Notes: a model not told the origin generated them from the letters alone. A stretch of 64,000 nucleotides of DNA from Apostichopus japonicus (GCF_037975245.1 NC_092572.1:28257989-28321988), one strand, 5' to 3'. Positions 53,301-62,181 are shown, counted from the stretch's first letter. Numbers and translations are program-made.

Positions 53301-56300
53301 TACTCTCTGATTGACTGACAGATGCTGAGAGATCAGGATCAGGGGATGCCCCTCTCTTCATCTCTGAAGTAACATTAGATGTGTTCAGTGACTCATCACT
53401 GATGGAATCAGTCTGGGGAGTTCCACTGCCTGAGTCAGTCTGAAGATTCCTATCAGTGGAATTAAATGGAGTTCCTTCCTCAACAACAAGTATCCCAGAA
53501 TCTATCCATGCACTGCTATTAGTGACACTTCTATCCACAAAGTCTTTCTGCCAAAACAATTGTTGGTTTCCTTTACAGAGGCCATTAAATGCAAGTTCCT
53601 CCAATGTAATGTATGTTTTCTGGCCAGACAGATGACTATGTTTGTCTTCCTCATCCTGCATAGGACACAGAATGTCTACAATGGCCTTCACAAAAGGAGT
53701 AACCCTGTCAAGCTGAACCTTGTGTGACTTTCATAATCTATCAATGTTATGTACTAACAGCACAAAGAGTAGTGGAACATTACAAAGATCAAGAATAAAT
53801 GGAACATTATCAATCAATTCCTTTACTTCTTCTTGCCTTTTTTGATCATCAGAGAAGACTTTTTCAATGTATTCATTCCTCTCATCCTCACCAAAGCTTC
53901 CTATCTTCAACATTGGACCTTGAGGTAGATGCTTGGCATAGTCTGTCCTAGCTGTGATTATAACAATGCAGTTGGACAGTTTCTCCTTTGTCATTACTCT
54001 CGTGACCTCTGAGGGACTTCCATCTTTGGTTACACCATTGTATTCCTCTAACCCATCCAATATGAGGTAGACTTTCTTCTTATCACTGTTAAGCATAGAC
54101 TCAATATCCTCTTCTGTGATGGGAATGCCTTCACGGATGTAGAACATCTTGATAGCTTGAATAATTGTCATGTCATCAACAATTTTCAAGGGCAGATAGA
54201 TGACCATGGGGATATCCATAAGCTTTCCACAACACCAGTCATAGGCCAACTGAGAGGAGAGCATTGTCTTGCCGGAGCCTGGCTGTCCTTCCAGAATGAT
54301 TCGAGTCTCTGCTTTTAGTCTTTCATCAGTAAAGATATCTAGGTAGTGCAGCTTACATTTTCGGTCAACTTCTCTGCTAGATATTTTTGAACCAGAATTT
54401 GTTAAGACTAAGCGGCTGGCAATAAAGAGATCATTAGATTTCCATTGACAAGACTTCATCCAGGGGACAGGAGTCATTGTTTCAAACCAACTCTTCATCT
54501 TCTGTTGTAAGCATTTCAGGAATAAACTCTCTTTGTCTTTAAAACAAGGAAACAGAAAGCACAGTTCAATTTATATTGAAACAAGTTAAAATGTTACACA
54601 GTTTATGACAATATAAAGAATATCTACCATACTGAAAATTAAGTGTGCTTTGATATCAATAGTTTGGGCAATCTCGTAACACTGTATCTTTGGTAACATT
54701 TCTTAACAACTACAGTAGTATAATCTTCAAATGTAAAGGAAACTCACTCCTAACACAAACTAAGACACTGTCATTGCTCAAACATGCTAGTCAGTTTAAA
54801 AATTACTCAATAAATACAAACAGCAATAACAATATTTATTTAATAACATATATAGTGCCATACATCAAGACTTGAATTGGAAACGCAGATGTTATTATAA
54901 TCCATTCATACCATCAGATACTGTTCTCTATCTGTAATTTATTTTGAAAGACACTACTGTACATGTACCACTATTGAAAAATCCAAATTTAAAGATTAAT
55001 TTTCTTTTATTTAGAGACAAACATTGCACAATGATTGCTGTCATTAATGGAAAGAATTGATACTGTCCTTATTTATTTGTCACTGATCAAGTAGGACTCC
55101 TCCATAATTAGGAACATTGTTTAATTGTGAAGTCATTTGAGTACACTGCAAACTGCAGCTTCCTGGGACACGACTAAATCATTTCCAAAGGATTAATATC
55201 ATAACCTTAATTTTACAGGAGAAAGAGCTGCTGGTAAAGTCACTGTATTACATCACAGATTACACAGTAGAAAAATGCACTCATCATAATAAAGTGAAAA
55301 CCTGCATTATTATATTTCTCAACAACATACAATGCTATGAAGCTGTGAGTTGCATCAATGTGCTTCAGTTCAAAACATATTTTGACATCTCATTCTTCAT
55401 TATCTCTAAAATATCCTGTAATCCACACATATGATTTTTAGATAATGAGTGCATTTTGTGTGTTTAACTGTTCTCGAGCTATGAAGTCTTAAGTCAGGAA
55501 TGTTCCTTAAAACTGGCACAACACTTGTACCAGTGGAGTGTAAAGTTTGTAACATACACATGAATTTACAATACCTTCATCTTGTGCCTTGGTTTTGTCA
55601 GAGAGTATCAGGGACTGGTATTCGTGTATCTTAGCTACTGCCTGGAGAAGACGATATTCCTCTAAAGGTGTTTCTAATTTGCTGACATCAGAAGGATTAA
55701 TGATACCCATCTCATCAATTGTCAGGAGGAAGGAGAGTCCTGGATTCTGACTGGAGATAACTGTGTTCTTGTTCTCATCTGTAACTTCAAAGTTTTCACA
55801 CAGTTTCTCTGTTATGGAAAATGGCAAATGAGCAGAGAGGCCGGCGAGGAATCTATCATATTCAGTCTCTTGATCTGAAATGTTTAAGGTAAACATCAAG
55901 TTGAGGTTTCCAGTGTTGTGGAATATCCACAGAGATGTACAGGCATGCTGATTGCATAATACACATCATAGCACAAGGTGATATTTGCCAACTTATACAT
56001 ACTGTACAAACAGTACGATATTTTGTTGTACACATCTTGGTTTCCAGCATCTAGAATAAATCACCACCTGTGTTGTATATTGCATAAAGGAGAATCTTTC
56101 TGGGTGGGGGGGGGGGTATGAGGAGGGAGGTGGTAGGGTGAGCTGGCAGATGATAGTCTATCACTATCTATATAGAGGTTTTGCTATATCATGGAAAATA
56201 TGAATGATCGTTGAGCTATACTTTATGAAGATCAAGACCTCTCTTAATTGCATTTTGAAAGTGCAAGAGGTGAATCAAAATACAAAATTACAAAGAAGGC

Positions 56301-56589
56301 AATTGATTAGGGGCCTACCTCTTAGCTTCATGTATGTCTCTGTTAATAAGTGAGTATGGTTGATCTTCAGCTCAGTGAGTGCATCAGTTAATCGATTCAC
56401 ATTTGAAGGGTGTATGTATCCTCTTTCTTCAAGGGCAAGCAAACAGTTTTTTGAGTGCAAGGGACTTGTAATAATGGTCTGCACTTGATCAGGTGGTAGT
56501 GAAAAGTAGTGGCCTAAATTCCCACAGTCAGTTTGGGTTAGCTTTAAAGAAAGTTCTTCTTTCAGTTGGCTGAAGGTGAAGATGGATGC
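26146..56589 (-). CDS. DED-DED-NACHT-DD-ZU5-UPA-DD protein gene (NLRP1/PIDD1-like composite), 5' end missing, one in-frame stop
   Basis: Fourteen exons on the minus strand: 56589-56319, 55874-55575, 54536-52798, 52127-51925, 50984-50908, 47935-47894, 47360-47296, 43417-43307, 41636-41378, 39913-39590, 36080-35848, 35124-34987, 32044-31907, 26391-26146. All have GT/AG borders and every neighbouring pair has matching phase. They sum to 4,146 nt, a whole number of codons. Residues counted from the first exon seen: DEDs 1-190, NACHT from about 220 with Walker A at 274-281, Death domain 937-1022, ZU5 and UPA 1023-1300, terminal Death domain 1301-1381. No LRRs and no transmembrane segment are seen. 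The likely role is a cytosolic NTP-driven signalling platform of innate immunity or cell death. In-frame TGA at 53,731-53,733 breaks the NACHT exon. The weakest point is whether the DED-NACHT half and the DD-ZU5-UPA-DD half are one transcript; the small linker exons were chosen partly by phase. Confidence 0.7.
26392..30602. other. Intron contents: diverged repeats and a TA tract
   Basis: Largely intronic to the minus-strand gene. TA-rich low-complexity sequence lies at 28,842-28,882. A repeat-like block at 27,840-28,140 (CCTCAAATGGC with CATCTACTCAAT) resembles 58,420-58,520. A plus-strand frame at 26,885-27,148 is Cys/His-rich but has no recognisable domain. No separate gene is supported. 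Confidence 0.4.
30603..30767 (-). pseudogene. Truncated Death-domain exon between UPA and the terminal Death domain
   Basis: After acceptor TTGTTACAG a phase-0 frame encodes ILSEKIPTNWKVVGRNLGI and then RHKEIVYKMLLRR, the first half of a Death domain very like the terminal one. TGA at 30,603-30,605 ends it before the last helices. Its phase would also fit directly after the UPA exon. It may be a dead duplicate exon or an alternative last exon giving a protein with half a Death domain. No good donor or polyadenylation signal was found near it. Confidence 0.6.
31907..32044 (-). CDS. Exon: end of UPA
   Basis: 46 codons, phase 0 to phase 0, between TGTCGCAG and GTTTGT. It begins EISFRKI, the UPA block that in UNC5-type proteins reads like QEIPF, then a strand CTFYFKAT and a last strand IELRVPYK. 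A diverged copy of the 3' part lies at 1,116-1,200. A closer AG (TTCATTCAG) would not keep the frame. Confidence 0.8.
32144..33691. mobile_element. Non-autonomous TIR element with TTTACACGACA ends
   Basis: The left end (TAAAGGCGCGTTTACACGAC) and the inverted right end (TAAAGTGCATTTACACGAC) match with one gap. Several sub-terminal copies of ACGACA, TCGTG and GTGTAAAC lie within about 100 bases of each end, as expected for transposase-binding sites. It is about 1.55 kb with no transposase frame. A TTTA-type target duplication is possible, but the border is ambiguous. It lies in the intron upstream of the last UPA exon. Confidence 0.6.
33830..34500. repeat. Diverged tandem repeat with TATTAACCAA units
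   Basis: The phrase TATTAACCAACAACTGTAT followed by CCAAGTTTGG and TTATTGCAATGT recurs at about 33,840, 34,183 and 34,420, each followed by stretches rich in GGGCCCAAA and CCCAAAAA. Open frames on both strands are artefacts of these words. Confidence 0.7.
34987..35124 (-). CDS. Exon: middle of UPA
   Basis: 46 codons, phase 0 to phase 0, between TTCCTTCAAG and GTAAAT. It contains ILQEKPFPFFKEG and LKILLEKIRPESW, which match the LxF and W positions of UPA domains. A second AG 28 bases upstream would bring a TGA into frame, so this acceptor is the usable one. Confidence 0.8.
35848..36080 (-). CDS. Exon: end of ZU5, SF/S site and start of UPA
   Basis: 233 nt, phase 1 to phase 0, between TTTTGTAG and GTGAGT. 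The last ZU5 strands read NCVIWVESFSWETCQ. The UPA domain then starts with VEFKKIQVYAAC and LHMELGYYIDLP, matching the RVY and LxxxLG positions of UPA domains. SFSW lies at the ZU5/UPA border, where FIIND and PIDD1 proteins cut themselves. Confidence 0.85.
35995..36003 (-). other. Candidate autoproteolysis motif Ser-Phe-Ser
   Basis: Codons AGC TTT TCA (residues about 1157-1159 of the model), followed by Trp. Family knowledge: NLRP1 and CARD8 cut at SF/S and PIDD1 at HF/S, with the Ser as nucleophile and a His some 25-30 residues earlier. Here a His-His pair lies 30-31 residues before the Phe. That the site is active is inference. Confidence 0.6.
36081..39589. other. Intron between ZU5 and UPA exons
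   Basis: No exon that fits the gene's phases was found. The part at 37,090-37,520 is richer in CG dinucleotides than its surroundings and contains a TGACGTCA palindrome at 37,465 and a possible minus-strand donor (TTTCACAG then GTAATT) near 37,272. It could be an alternative promoter. Nothing else is supportable. Confidence 0.3.
39590..39913 (-). CDS. Exon: ZU5 domain
   Basis: 324 nt, phase 1 to phase 1, between AATCAAAAG and GTACAT (a weak donor). The ZU5 signature is clear: GRILEISGTDVRLDIPPGAI, then a strand with VVVELLPD, and LTLPHCLKL later. The exon ends in a His-His pair within SSHHAQ. ZU5 is a beta-sandwich found with UPA and a death-fold domain in UNC5, ankyrins, PIDD1, NLRP1 and CARD8. 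The C-terminal ZU5 strands are encoded in the next exon. Confidence 0.9.
41378..41636 (-). CDS. Exon: internal Death domain
   Basis: Phase 0 to phase 1, between TTTTTCAAG and GTAAGT, 86 codons. It begins DLSGNLFKEWRDVGRNLKL, the classic Death-domain entry (LxxxWRxVGRxL). It continues with an RKGQKEVVYHMLLLW helix and ends TLRDALIATNRKDLSDYLL. It is very similar in plan to the terminal Death-domain exon at 26,146-26,391, so the two likely arose by exon duplication. Death domains make homotypic contacts with adaptors. A Death domain placed before ZU5 is unusual. Confidence 0.9.
43307..43417 (-). CDS. Exon: linker preceding the Death domain
   Basis: Exactly 37 codons, phase 0 to phase 0, between TTCTCACAG and GTAAGT. 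The peptide is Glu/Ala-rich with GEAEGKPAAAEAM. A diverged, broken copy of this exon with its flanking intron lies at 388-513, which shows that this was a real unit before duplication. A short-form TIR transposon sits in the intron just upstream (43,456-44,107). Confidence 0.65.
43456..44107. mobile_element. TIR element, short form (652 bp)
   Basis: Same ends as the elements in the tandem array: left CAGGGGCGTATCCAGG, right CCTGGATACGCGCCTG. A 5-bp duplication, AATTA, flanks it at 43,451-43,455 and 44,108-44,112. It aligns with the first roughly 160 and last roughly 490 bases of the long form; about 0.9 kb in the middle, including the 149-bp duplication, is missing. It encodes no transposase and lies in the intron upstream of the 43.4-kb linker exon. 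Confidence 0.85.
44108..47295. repeat. Intron with dispersed and locally duplicated repeats
   Basis: 44,890-45,040 resembles 11,200-11,330 (TATTCATGAGATG, later GATTCTACTTTTGGTTGTTG). Blocks at 45,528-45,615 and 45,711-45,800 share a GGGCCTTGAAAT or GGGCTTTGAAAT phrase, an ATTCCA step and a CTTTTAAGTT-like end. No exon is supported. Confidence 0.45.
47296..47360 (-). CDS. Exon: acidic linker
   Basis: 65 nt, phase 1 to phase 0, between CAAAAG and GTAAGT. It encodes a Glu/Gln/Asp-rich peptide (NNAVEQQEDKFNDVPSKGN). It joins in frame to both neighbours. Confidence 0.45.
47894..47935 (-). CDS. Exon: 42-nt linker
   Basis: Phase 1 to phase 1, between ATTACCAG and GTGAGT. It encodes about 14 Ser/Pro-rich residues. 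It is supported by good splice sites and by joining in frame to the next exon, but it is very short, so uncertain. Confidence 0.4.
47936..50907. repeat. Intron with diverged repeats
   Basis: Repeat words CCAAATACCAAGTGTGAAGTTC and TTTGACCTC occur at 49,330-49,690, and a CA run at 49,180-49,195. A hairpin-like end (TAGGTTCCTTTTGCC) lies at 50,068. No exon of matching phase was accepted. Confidence 0.4.
50908..50984 (-). CDS. Exon: short linker (Pro-rich)
   Basis: 77 nt, phase 2 to phase 1, bounded by TTTCTCAG and GTAATA. It encodes a short Pro/Lys/Asp-rich peptide (LLLPSPPVAVKDEKD). Its phase fits both neighbours. There is no domain. Confidence 0.45.
50985..52797. other. Introns around the helical exon
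   Basis: Outside the exon at 51,925-52,127 no coding signal is seen. A run of 14 G lies at 51,589-51,602. Confidence 0.4.
51925..52127 (-). CDS. Exon: helical region after NACHT
   Basis: Phase 0 to phase 2, between CTCCAG and GTGAGG, 67 codons. The peptide is predicted to be all helical: LSDVVEKITEKALIL, then VSLGVLNTLRAIEVNRW, then YKDLIKFIINNE. I do not recognise a family. It may be a further NLR helical repeat, standing where LRRs would normally start. Confidence 0.6.
52798..54536 (-). CDS. Exon: NACHT NTPase with helical domains, interrupted by TGA
   Basis: One 1,739-nt exon, phase 1 to phase 0, between TTTTAAAG and GTAAAG. Walker A is GQPGSGKT (residues 274-281), Walker B LILDGLEE (348-355), and a sensor-1-like strand reads IVIITARTDY. 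The NLR signature FLHKLIQEWFAAQYL appears in the second half. Between the two lies a Ser/Thr-rich stretch of roughly 100 residues (53,560-53,270), longer than usual for the winged-helix region. TGA at 53,731-53,733 falls after VHNIDRL; the same frame then runs open for 310 codons with clear NLR character. A sequencing error, null allele or young pseudogene would all fit. The domain binds ATP or dATP and drives oligomerisation in this family. Confidence 0.9.
53731..53733 (-). other. In-frame TGA inside the NACHT exon
   Basis: The codon interrupts an otherwise open 579-codon exon. It lies directly before KSHKVQLDRVTPF, which continues in the same frame. No plausible small intron removes it: the nearest GT and AG sites would give an intron of only some tens of bases. 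Confidence 0.85.
54537..55574. other. Intron between NACHT and DED2 exons
   Basis: AT-rich; no exon, repeat or RNA gene recognised. Confidence 0.4.
55575..55874 (-). CDS. Exon: second death effector domain
   Basis: Phase 1 to phase 1, bounded by TTTCAG and GTATTG. The fold starts DRFLAGLSAHLPF and continues to LSFLLTIDEMGIINPSDVS, with a final helix VAKIHEYQ. It ends in a charged linker before the NACHT exon. The IxPSDVSxL segment parallels IHPSNVNRL of the first DED, so the pair probably arose by duplication. Tandem DEDs resemble those of FLIP and caspase-8, but here they precede a NACHT. Confidence 0.75.
56319..56589 (-). CDS. Exon: first death effector domain
   Basis: Starts in phase 0 after TTCCATAG and ends in phase 1 before GTAGGC. 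It encodes 90 residues that form one death fold. An N-terminal amphipathic helix begins FTFSQLKEELS, and the second half has the DED pattern of a hydrophobic helix ending LEERGYI, then NVNRLTDAL, then a last helix with paired Leu. No in-frame Met lies upstream within the exon and a TAG sits at the acceptor, so the start codon must be in another exon further upstream that I could not identify. DEDs recruit other DED proteins such as FADD or caspase-8 relatives. Confidence 0.7.
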
Positions 56590-56661
56590 CTATGGAAGAG
56601 AGAAACAACAATCAATCCAATGAGTTAGTTATTCTTTGCCAACTAATCACATCAATAACTT

Positions 56662-56805
56662 TCATTTTAGACTAGCCTTGGTAAGAAGATTTTTGAGATG
56701 TGACAATGTTTGAGATGTAACCAACAGCTCATCTGAGACTTGAACTTCTCTTGAGCTCCACATAAGAGAGTAAGATTCTGGTTTCTCGCACAGAAGATCA
56801 ACATA
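56662..56805 (-). CDS. Possible exon of unknown protein
   Basis: After a plausible acceptor (CTTCATTTAG), a minus-strand phase-0 frame of 47 codons runs to TGA near 56,665. The peptide (YVDLLCEKPESYSLMWSS, later SHLKNLLTKAS) has a protein-like composition, but I recognise no family. It is too close to the DED1 exon and ends in a stop, so it is not part of the DED gene as modelled. It could be the last exon of an upstream gene or chance. Confidence 0.2.
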   Translation of the reverse strand, partial: YVDLLCEKPESYSLMWSSREVQVSDELLVTSQTLSHLKNLLTKASLK

Positions 56806-59800
56806 CTAAATGAAGTCAAAGCAGCAACTGACCTCTGACCTCTGATCGGCTTAATGGGATATACTGTACATCACATATATTGTAAGGAAGGAAAGAAAAT
56901 CTACAAAACCACATCTAAAGTGAACTGTGTTCTCCCATTTGTTTCTAAAACTTATTGATATTTAGGTGAACTGACCTATGACCTCTATCTAATAAGAAAG
57001 TAAGAAAGTTATTGTAGATGTACATTATTTAGGGTATAGTTGTTAACAGACATTTCAATGCACACAGTGTAATGTGCAAAAGTAATTACTGATCTATTCT
57101 ACTTTACAGAATGATTTAAGGACAAACAATATGTATATCCTTCATTATGTACAGTGCTTTAAAGCCAATTCCAACAAACAAAATATCGTTAAAAGAGCAC
57201 TAGCTATCTGCTCACTGAAAGAAGACCTTTCAAACTTGATATGATTTCACAATTGTATAATATATAGTACTTTCAAAGCAAACAATATCTTTGCAACAGT
57301 TCAATCTAAGCTGTTTGACTTTTGTATCTCCATTGTCAAATCAAGGTTTTACTGCCAGGTCAGGGGGAAACTGTAAGACACTTCTGGCTACTGGTGGTAT
57401 TACTGGTCACATTTGCACAGAGCTCTCTAAACTTCAGATGCCTAACTTCCTTTGTTTATTGCTTTACTGCTTGCAAGCATTTCTGGAACCAGTAGGTCAG
57501 GTGGTTACAGCAAAACTGTGGTTGACACCTAGATGTAACCTTCTTTCAGATGAGATGTAACCACAGATGATTAATGCACCAAATTAAGCCATAATTGCCT
57601 CATAATTTGTGGCTGAAATGCTTTGAGGCTACAAAACATTACATTCTGTAAACGATTCCATGTAGTACCAAGAGAAAATATGTCAAGAGCATTGCTCAAG
57701 CAATGTGGCAGAAGAAGCAAAACACCATGACGCTGTCAAGTATTACAATATCTTAATACATAGAGGTATTGAGATGTATAGGGCTTTATTGTTATTAAGT
57801 GTACATAGTCTACACTGCACATTTGTGACGTTTTACAAATTTATGAAGGTTTTGGTCCTGTTGGGATGTCATCTACAGTTAACATGCTTTAATGTGTGTA
57901 CAGAGGACTGTACTGTAGCCATTGTCTGTCATTTTCTAACAAAACTAATCTAGAACGTCCTCCAAGTTGCTTTGGTGTATGTGCAGGGCTGTAGCCACAG
58001 TCTGTTCAAAAACATGAAATCTTATATGGCACAATGCAGTTAGAATGATGGAATTGATAGACACATTTTGCATCTAACCCCTGACCCAAAGAAATTATCC
58101 AAGGGGGGACATCAGACTCCCTCTCCCACTTCAAACTCTGTCTAGATGGCATTGTCAACTGCATGTGTAAAGTTTAAGAAACTGGCTGGAGTCTTGAATA
58201 TTTTGGTGTTTAGGCATCACATGCAGACACAGAAATACACCCACACAAATACACCTACAGTACTGTACAGGCAAACTTGAAATTTAATATAGGTTCTAAT
58301 GCTTTCAGCATAGGAACTTAATAAGACACCAAAATGGCAAACTACAATAAGGGTTTGATGAAATAACTGGTTGCGAATCAAGACATTGCATAAATTTCAA
58401 GGCTTTCACATATTTTGTCCCTGCTGACCTCAAATGGCCTATGACCACAACCGAAAGATAAAGAGTTCACCTAATCAATTGAGGGATATTCATGTGCTAG
58501 ACTACAGTGAGACCCATCCATGTTTCTCTTTCATACTGTATCATTTTGACAAGAATTTCCCATTTTTGACCTTCATGAAAGCAGGATTCATATCACTAAA
58601 CAAGAGCCCAAAGGCACTATGGTTCCTTGCTTATAAGGACTTTAGAAACACTATCCTAAAATTGTTATTTCAGGGTTTAATGTACACACACAATATCATT
58701 GCCATAAATATCACAAATCAATGATTGGTCCTTTTGAGAATCAGTTGACTTTTGTTAGATTTGTTTATATAAACTTGCAGAATCATCCTAACTTTACTTA
58801 ATAACTTTGGTTGCACAGGAGTCAACCCATGGACATTTAAAATATGGCCACACAAATTCAAAAATTCAACAACAAAAAACTAATACAGGTCACTGGAGGC
58901 ACTATTCCAAGGTCATGTGAAGTCAACAGAGGTCCACCTCTCAAAACCGCATGAAGGTCACACAGGGGTCAACCATAGACACTTTTGATCAGTTTGGAGA
59001 TTGAGTTTTTGACCCTTGTTGACCTTGGATGACATGACCATTATGTTTGGAAACGATCGCTTACCCTTTACGCAACTAGTCCAAAAAAAAACATATTTAA
59101 CCCATAATTGACCTTTGGTGACCTTGGATTACATAACGGTTATTTTGGAAAATGTGCCCCTTCATTCACAACTGGTCCCAATATAACAGCTATTTTATAT
59201 TTTGTAATTGGAAATTGTTGCAAAAATTGGCATGAGTGGGCAGATTTTTTGCCCATAAGCGACCTTGGATGACATGACTGTTTTTATTAAAAAGTTCCCC
59301 TCATTGATGTGCACATTCTCGCATAATTGTTATGCACTCCAATGTACACACACAATGTTATTGCTAAAAAGGTATCAAATCCAACCTCTGGGGCCTCATA
59401 ACTTAAGAACCGTTTTGTCTATAGAACACAGAGCTCTATAAAATATTGACAAACTGTTTTTCTTTGCCCTGTATCTCCTATTAAAAATTAGCATATATTT
59501 TATATAAAAACCTTAACCTCTGATTAACTTTACACCCGAAGGTCGCACACGGGTCAACCCATGGACAATTTTGATCGGAAGACCATTTGAGATCTGAATA
59601 TGGCCACAAGAATTCAAATAACCAAAGAAACTAACACAGGTCACCAGAGGTCAACAGAAGGTTGAAGCTGTCACAAAGATGACTAATGGATTACAATAGC
59701 GTAACTCAGACATTTTGTTCTCAAGCTATTGCAGAAATACTAGTTTTTGACCCCTAATTGACCTTTGATGACCTTGGATCACACGACTGTTATGGTTGAA

Positions 59801-60800
59801 ACGATCCCCTACCCCATTTACAACTAGTTCTAAAACAAACATGTCACACCCTGTCAATGGGAGTTATTGCTTTGTTTATTATTTGGCTTTTTGGTCCTAA
59901 CTGACCTTTGGTGACCTTTACAAGCAGCGAAAACAATAGGGCCCACCTTCTCACTATGGCGAATCTAAATACCAAGTTTGATATCAGTTCAACTTTTCCT
60001 TGTTGAGTTACAGTGCACCCAAGCAGGTGTTACAGACACACACATATGCCAAGCTGACTACATAGGCTCCTTTTGCTAAAGCAAGGAACCAAAAACACTG
60101 TGATTCATATCTACATGACATCCACCTGCTAAGTTTGACATCCATTCAATTTTCCTTGTTGGGCTACTATATTTTAATTGGCTTGACATTGTGACTTCTG
60201 CTGACCTCAAATGACCCTCCACTATATATATGAGAAATCATCTACTCAATATTAGTTATCCACATACTAGTAGTAAACAATCCATCCATCCATTATTCCA
60301 TCCATCCATGTTTCATATTTTGAGATATCATGTACTGTATACCGTAGGGCTACTAAGGAATATGCTGCAGCCTTGGTCACATTGCATGTAAACTGTACAG
60401 TTAAATGTGAGTAGATCATTGCAGCAGCTGATCAAACTCAAATGGTAAATGTAAGTGATGGTGCTGATCATACTGATTTTGGTTTAACAAAATTTAGGCA
60501 GGCAATAAAGCAGACATTCATTGCTTGTGATCATTAGCCCCATTGTTTGCTTTAAAGAGGAGCACACTGTTCCCTTTGTGGTCTCTGGCAGGCTTTACCA
60601 CAAGCTCTGTTATGACTTGTTTGTTAGAGGAATTTTTTTTTTAGTAAAAAATGGGGGCCAGTCCTTCCTGTCATATCATCTTTTGTCTTTGTATTTCACT
60701 ATTAAGCCTTGCCATGTGATGAATTGTAGTTTCTGTGATAGAGTGCTTGAAACATTGGCCCTTCCTGCCAGAAAATTTGAATCTAAGGACCAACCTACAT
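56806..60800. repeat. Diverged dispersed repeats, no gene
   Basis: Dense in TGACCTTGGATGACATGAC, TTTGGTGACCTT and GGTCAACCCATGGAC phrases, repeated at 58,800-59,170, 59,250-59,290 and 59,540-59,800. A hairpin-ended repeat (GCTCCTTTTGCTAAAGCAAGG) lies at 60,065-60,092. These look like old copies of one or two families. The start exon of the DED-NACHT gene may lie in this region, but I could not pick it out. Confidence 0.5.
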
Positions 60801-60841
60801 CAAGACGTGACGTCAGTGCATCACATTGGTCACACTCGATC

Positions 60842-60970
60842 AGATCTCACTCTTAAGCTTGGCCTTGATACTTTACACAGGAGTGTGTATAGACTTCGCA
60901 TATGCCTGTGAATAAAAAAGATCTCACTCTACGCTTGGCCTTGATTCACTACACAGGAATGTGTACATCA
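60842..60970. repeat. 78-bp direct duplication
   Basis: AGATCTCACTCT followed by CTTGGCCTTGAT and TACACAGGA-TGTGTA occurs at 60,842 and again at 60,920. A TGACGTCA palindrome lies just upstream at 60,808. Confidence 0.6.
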
Positions 60971-62181
60971 CAGGGAAATTTCCATCTACACCCTATTTTG
61001 CTTCAGCAATTTTAACTTTCCTGGCTACAGTGTAGCTTGCTAATGATAGCGTCCCTGCAGCCTTCCCCACCCCCCCCCCACCCCAACGAAGTGAAGCAAT
61101 GACGTCACCGTCGATCTCCAATGTTCAAATCATATTATATTAAGTTGGCGCAAGGTTAAAAAATTCACTTCTCCTGAATCATAGGATGAAAACATCCCAA
61201 ACATCCCTAGGACTGTGGCGATGATAATTCCAAATCCAGTACTCATAGGTCAGGCTTTGTTTCGTTCTTGATTAAGTCTTTATAGTTATTTCATGTTCTG
61301 TGTAATCTCTGGAGGAATAAGTTAAAGGTATGGGAAGACAGTCTGCCTACTTCCTGGAGAATTTGTGACCAAGGCTTAAGTAAAATCTTGTCTCTACGGT
61401 GGGGAAAATGATTTCTCTCAAAGCTTCTTTGTTTTTCTTTAAATTTCTATAAAACATTCAAGTTTGCAAGCAACTCTACCATTCACCAAGACACTCCAAG
61501 CTGTCATGCATGTGCAGTAGAGACAAGCTAGAAAACTGTAAGAAATTAGTTACATTAATTTCAATACAGGTAAAGAGTTCATCTTTTAACTTTGCCCCAA
61601 ACCCCTAAGGAGCCTAGTCAGTTTAATTGTGCCTACCTTCTGTATATTACCTGTGAATGTATGCATTATGCAGGTTAGTTCTGTGATAACAATGTGCACA
61701 CAGAGTAGCAGCCCTCATTAAGTGTAATTTGAATTAATTAGTTTATTGATCTCCTGTGATGGCAGAATGCACAAAGAATGAATTTATTATTTAGGAATTA
61801 ATACCTGTAACAGCTATAGTGAGTCTACAGGTACAGTTATTACTAAATTGTAATGTGTGTAAATTCTGTATCATTTTAACTGAACATTGTTTAATAGCTG
61901 TTTACAGGGTTGATTATGGCACTTACATTCCCTCAGCCATAATGTGCGTATGGTTAAGTCCTAACCTACATTGAATTAATGTGAGAGAATTGAAAGTGCT
62001 TCAGGTTATTGGTCCATTGAGAAACAACATTGGGATATTTATAAGTTTTATTATGTATTGCTGTGATTATGTCGAGCTTTACCCGTCACTCTAATGCACT
62101 CACATTTATTTTTCAGTTGGTATAAGTGTCGCCTATTCGAGCTATGTTTAGATCCCATGATGCAATGCTACACTTTTACTA
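60971..62181. other. No gene seen
   Basis: A C-rich run at about 61,065-61,085 and a TGACGTCA palindrome at 61,100 are the only notable items. Open frames are short. Confidence 0.4.
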
